A stretch of 9,300 nucleotides of DNA from Nocardia sp. (GTDB lineage: Bacteria > Actinomycetota > Actinomycetes > Mycobacteriales > Mycobacteriaceae). The notes beneath the pieces are model-generated. The model was not told the DNA's origin. It worked only from the letters and a program-made list of their open reading frames with translations, and did no database searches. Shown piece by piece: positions 8,963 through 9,300 of this stretch. The first letter of the stretch is position 1; every line of letters starts with the position of its first letter. The stretch covers positions 1 to 9,300 of the forward strand of contig JABFXT010000470.1 of NCBI GenBank assembly GCA_013361595.1, given 5' to 3'. The position numbers and the translations under genes are program-made.

Positions 8963-9300
8963 CGAACGCTGCCCCACGCAACGGAACGAGTCCCGATGTG
9001 GAGGTGCCCGCCGCGGTCTCGCCGCGTCGGTTCCATACCGCTGTGCACGTGCGGTGGTCGGATATGGATGTCTTCCAGCACGTCAACCACGCTCGGATGG
9101 TGACGCTGCTGGAGGAGGCACGGATTCCCTGGCTGTTCGAGGACGACCGGCCGACCGTGGCATTGCGCAACGGTTGTGTGCTCGCGGATCTGCATGTGAA
9201 GTATCGGGGTCAGCTGCGGCACGAGGACACACCGCTCGATATCGCCATGTGGATCGAGCAGTTGCGGGCAGTCGACTTCACCGTCGCCTACGAGGTGCGG
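8959..9300 (+). CDS. Acyl-CoA thioesterase, hotdog fold (4HBT/YbgC-like), partial at 3' side
   Basis: Seen: 114 residues from GTG 8959 to the window edge with no stop; family members are ~130-160 residues, so only the last part is missing. After a ~22-residue polar N-terminal extension comes the hotdog core: V-R-W-S-D-M-D-V-F-Q-H-V-N-H-A-R-M (residues 31-47), then L-L-E-E-A-R (50-55), and later A-D-L-H-V-K-Y-R-G-Q-L. D37, the second Asp of D-M-D, matches the catalytic Asp17 of 4-hydroxybenzoyl-CoA thioesterase by eye; the usual Gly after it (G-H-V-N-N) is Gln40 here. Known: this family hydrolyses acyl-CoA thioesters in the cytosol. The natural acyl chain is not predictable. It matches the position of M. 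tuberculosis Rv2475c after gdh. It overlaps gdh by 4 bases and is probably co-transcribed and coupled. Start choice: GTG 8959 has an excellent ribosome binding site; later GTGs (8998, 9004) do not. Confidence 0.88.
   Translation, partial: MTNAAPRNGTSPDVEVPAAVSPRRFHTAVHVRWSDMDVFQHVNHARMVTLLEEARIPWLFEDDRPTVALRNGCVLADLHVKYRGQLRHEDTPLDIAMWIEQLRAVDFTVAYEVR

Noticed and set aside
8658..9170. Minus-strand open frame across the gdh/thioesterase junction
   Set aside because: It is antisense to two supported genes with intact motifs, and its translation is Arg/Ser/Pro-rich with no domain.

Overview
The window is high-GC actinobacterial DNA with a dense run of plus-strand genes. The best match is Mycobacteriales, probably a Nocardia/Rhodococcus-type organism. 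This rests on G/C-ending codons through most genes, GTG starts, TANNNT-type -10 candidates, a TTGTCCACA-type DnaA box, and a gene order I recognise from Mycobacterium tuberculosis, where Rv2478c-Rv2477c-Rv2476c-Rv2475c run in the same transcriptional order. The genus call is inference; the class is fairly secure.

Layout: (1) positions 1-1566, the C-terminal part of a large LuxR-family regulator (helical repeat region plus a C-terminal LuxR helix-turn-helix), open at the left window edge. (2) 1567-1709, a 143-base gap with one perfect and one degenerate DnaA-box-like 9-mer exactly 30 bases apart, and a ribosome binding site. (3) 1710-2210, a second-type single-stranded DNA-binding protein (SsbB-like) without the usual acidic tip. 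(4) 2246-3922, EttA, the ABC-F translation factor, with a possible leaderless promoter just before its ATG. (5) 3923-4015, a 93-base gap with a likely intrinsic terminator folded around the ettA stop codon and a weak promoter candidate. (6) 4016-8962, the large (about 180 kDa) NAD-dependent glutamate dehydrogenase. (7) 8959 to the window end, a hotdog-fold acyl-CoA thioesterase, overlapping gdh by 4 bases and cut off by the right edge.

How the genes may fit together: EttA couples translation initiation/elongation to the ATP/ADP ratio, and NAD-glutamate dehydrogenase feeds glutamate into the TCA cycle as 2-oxoglutarate plus ammonium and NADH. Their adjacency is suggestive of energy and nitrogen status, but the terminator between them argues for at least partly separate transcripts. 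gdh and the thioesterase look translationally coupled. The LuxR regulator is probably a separate unit.

I found no mobile element, CRISPR array, RNA gene or evidently new multi-gene system. The most unusual signal is inside gdh. Two stretches coding for the catalytic/NAD-binding core (6467-6643 and 6821-7252) switch abruptly from C-ending codons to almost only G- and T-ending codons and then switch back. Other points worth checking are the paired DnaA-box-like sites, a perfect 12-bp hairpin early in gdh, and two mutually exclusive hairpins at the ettA stop.
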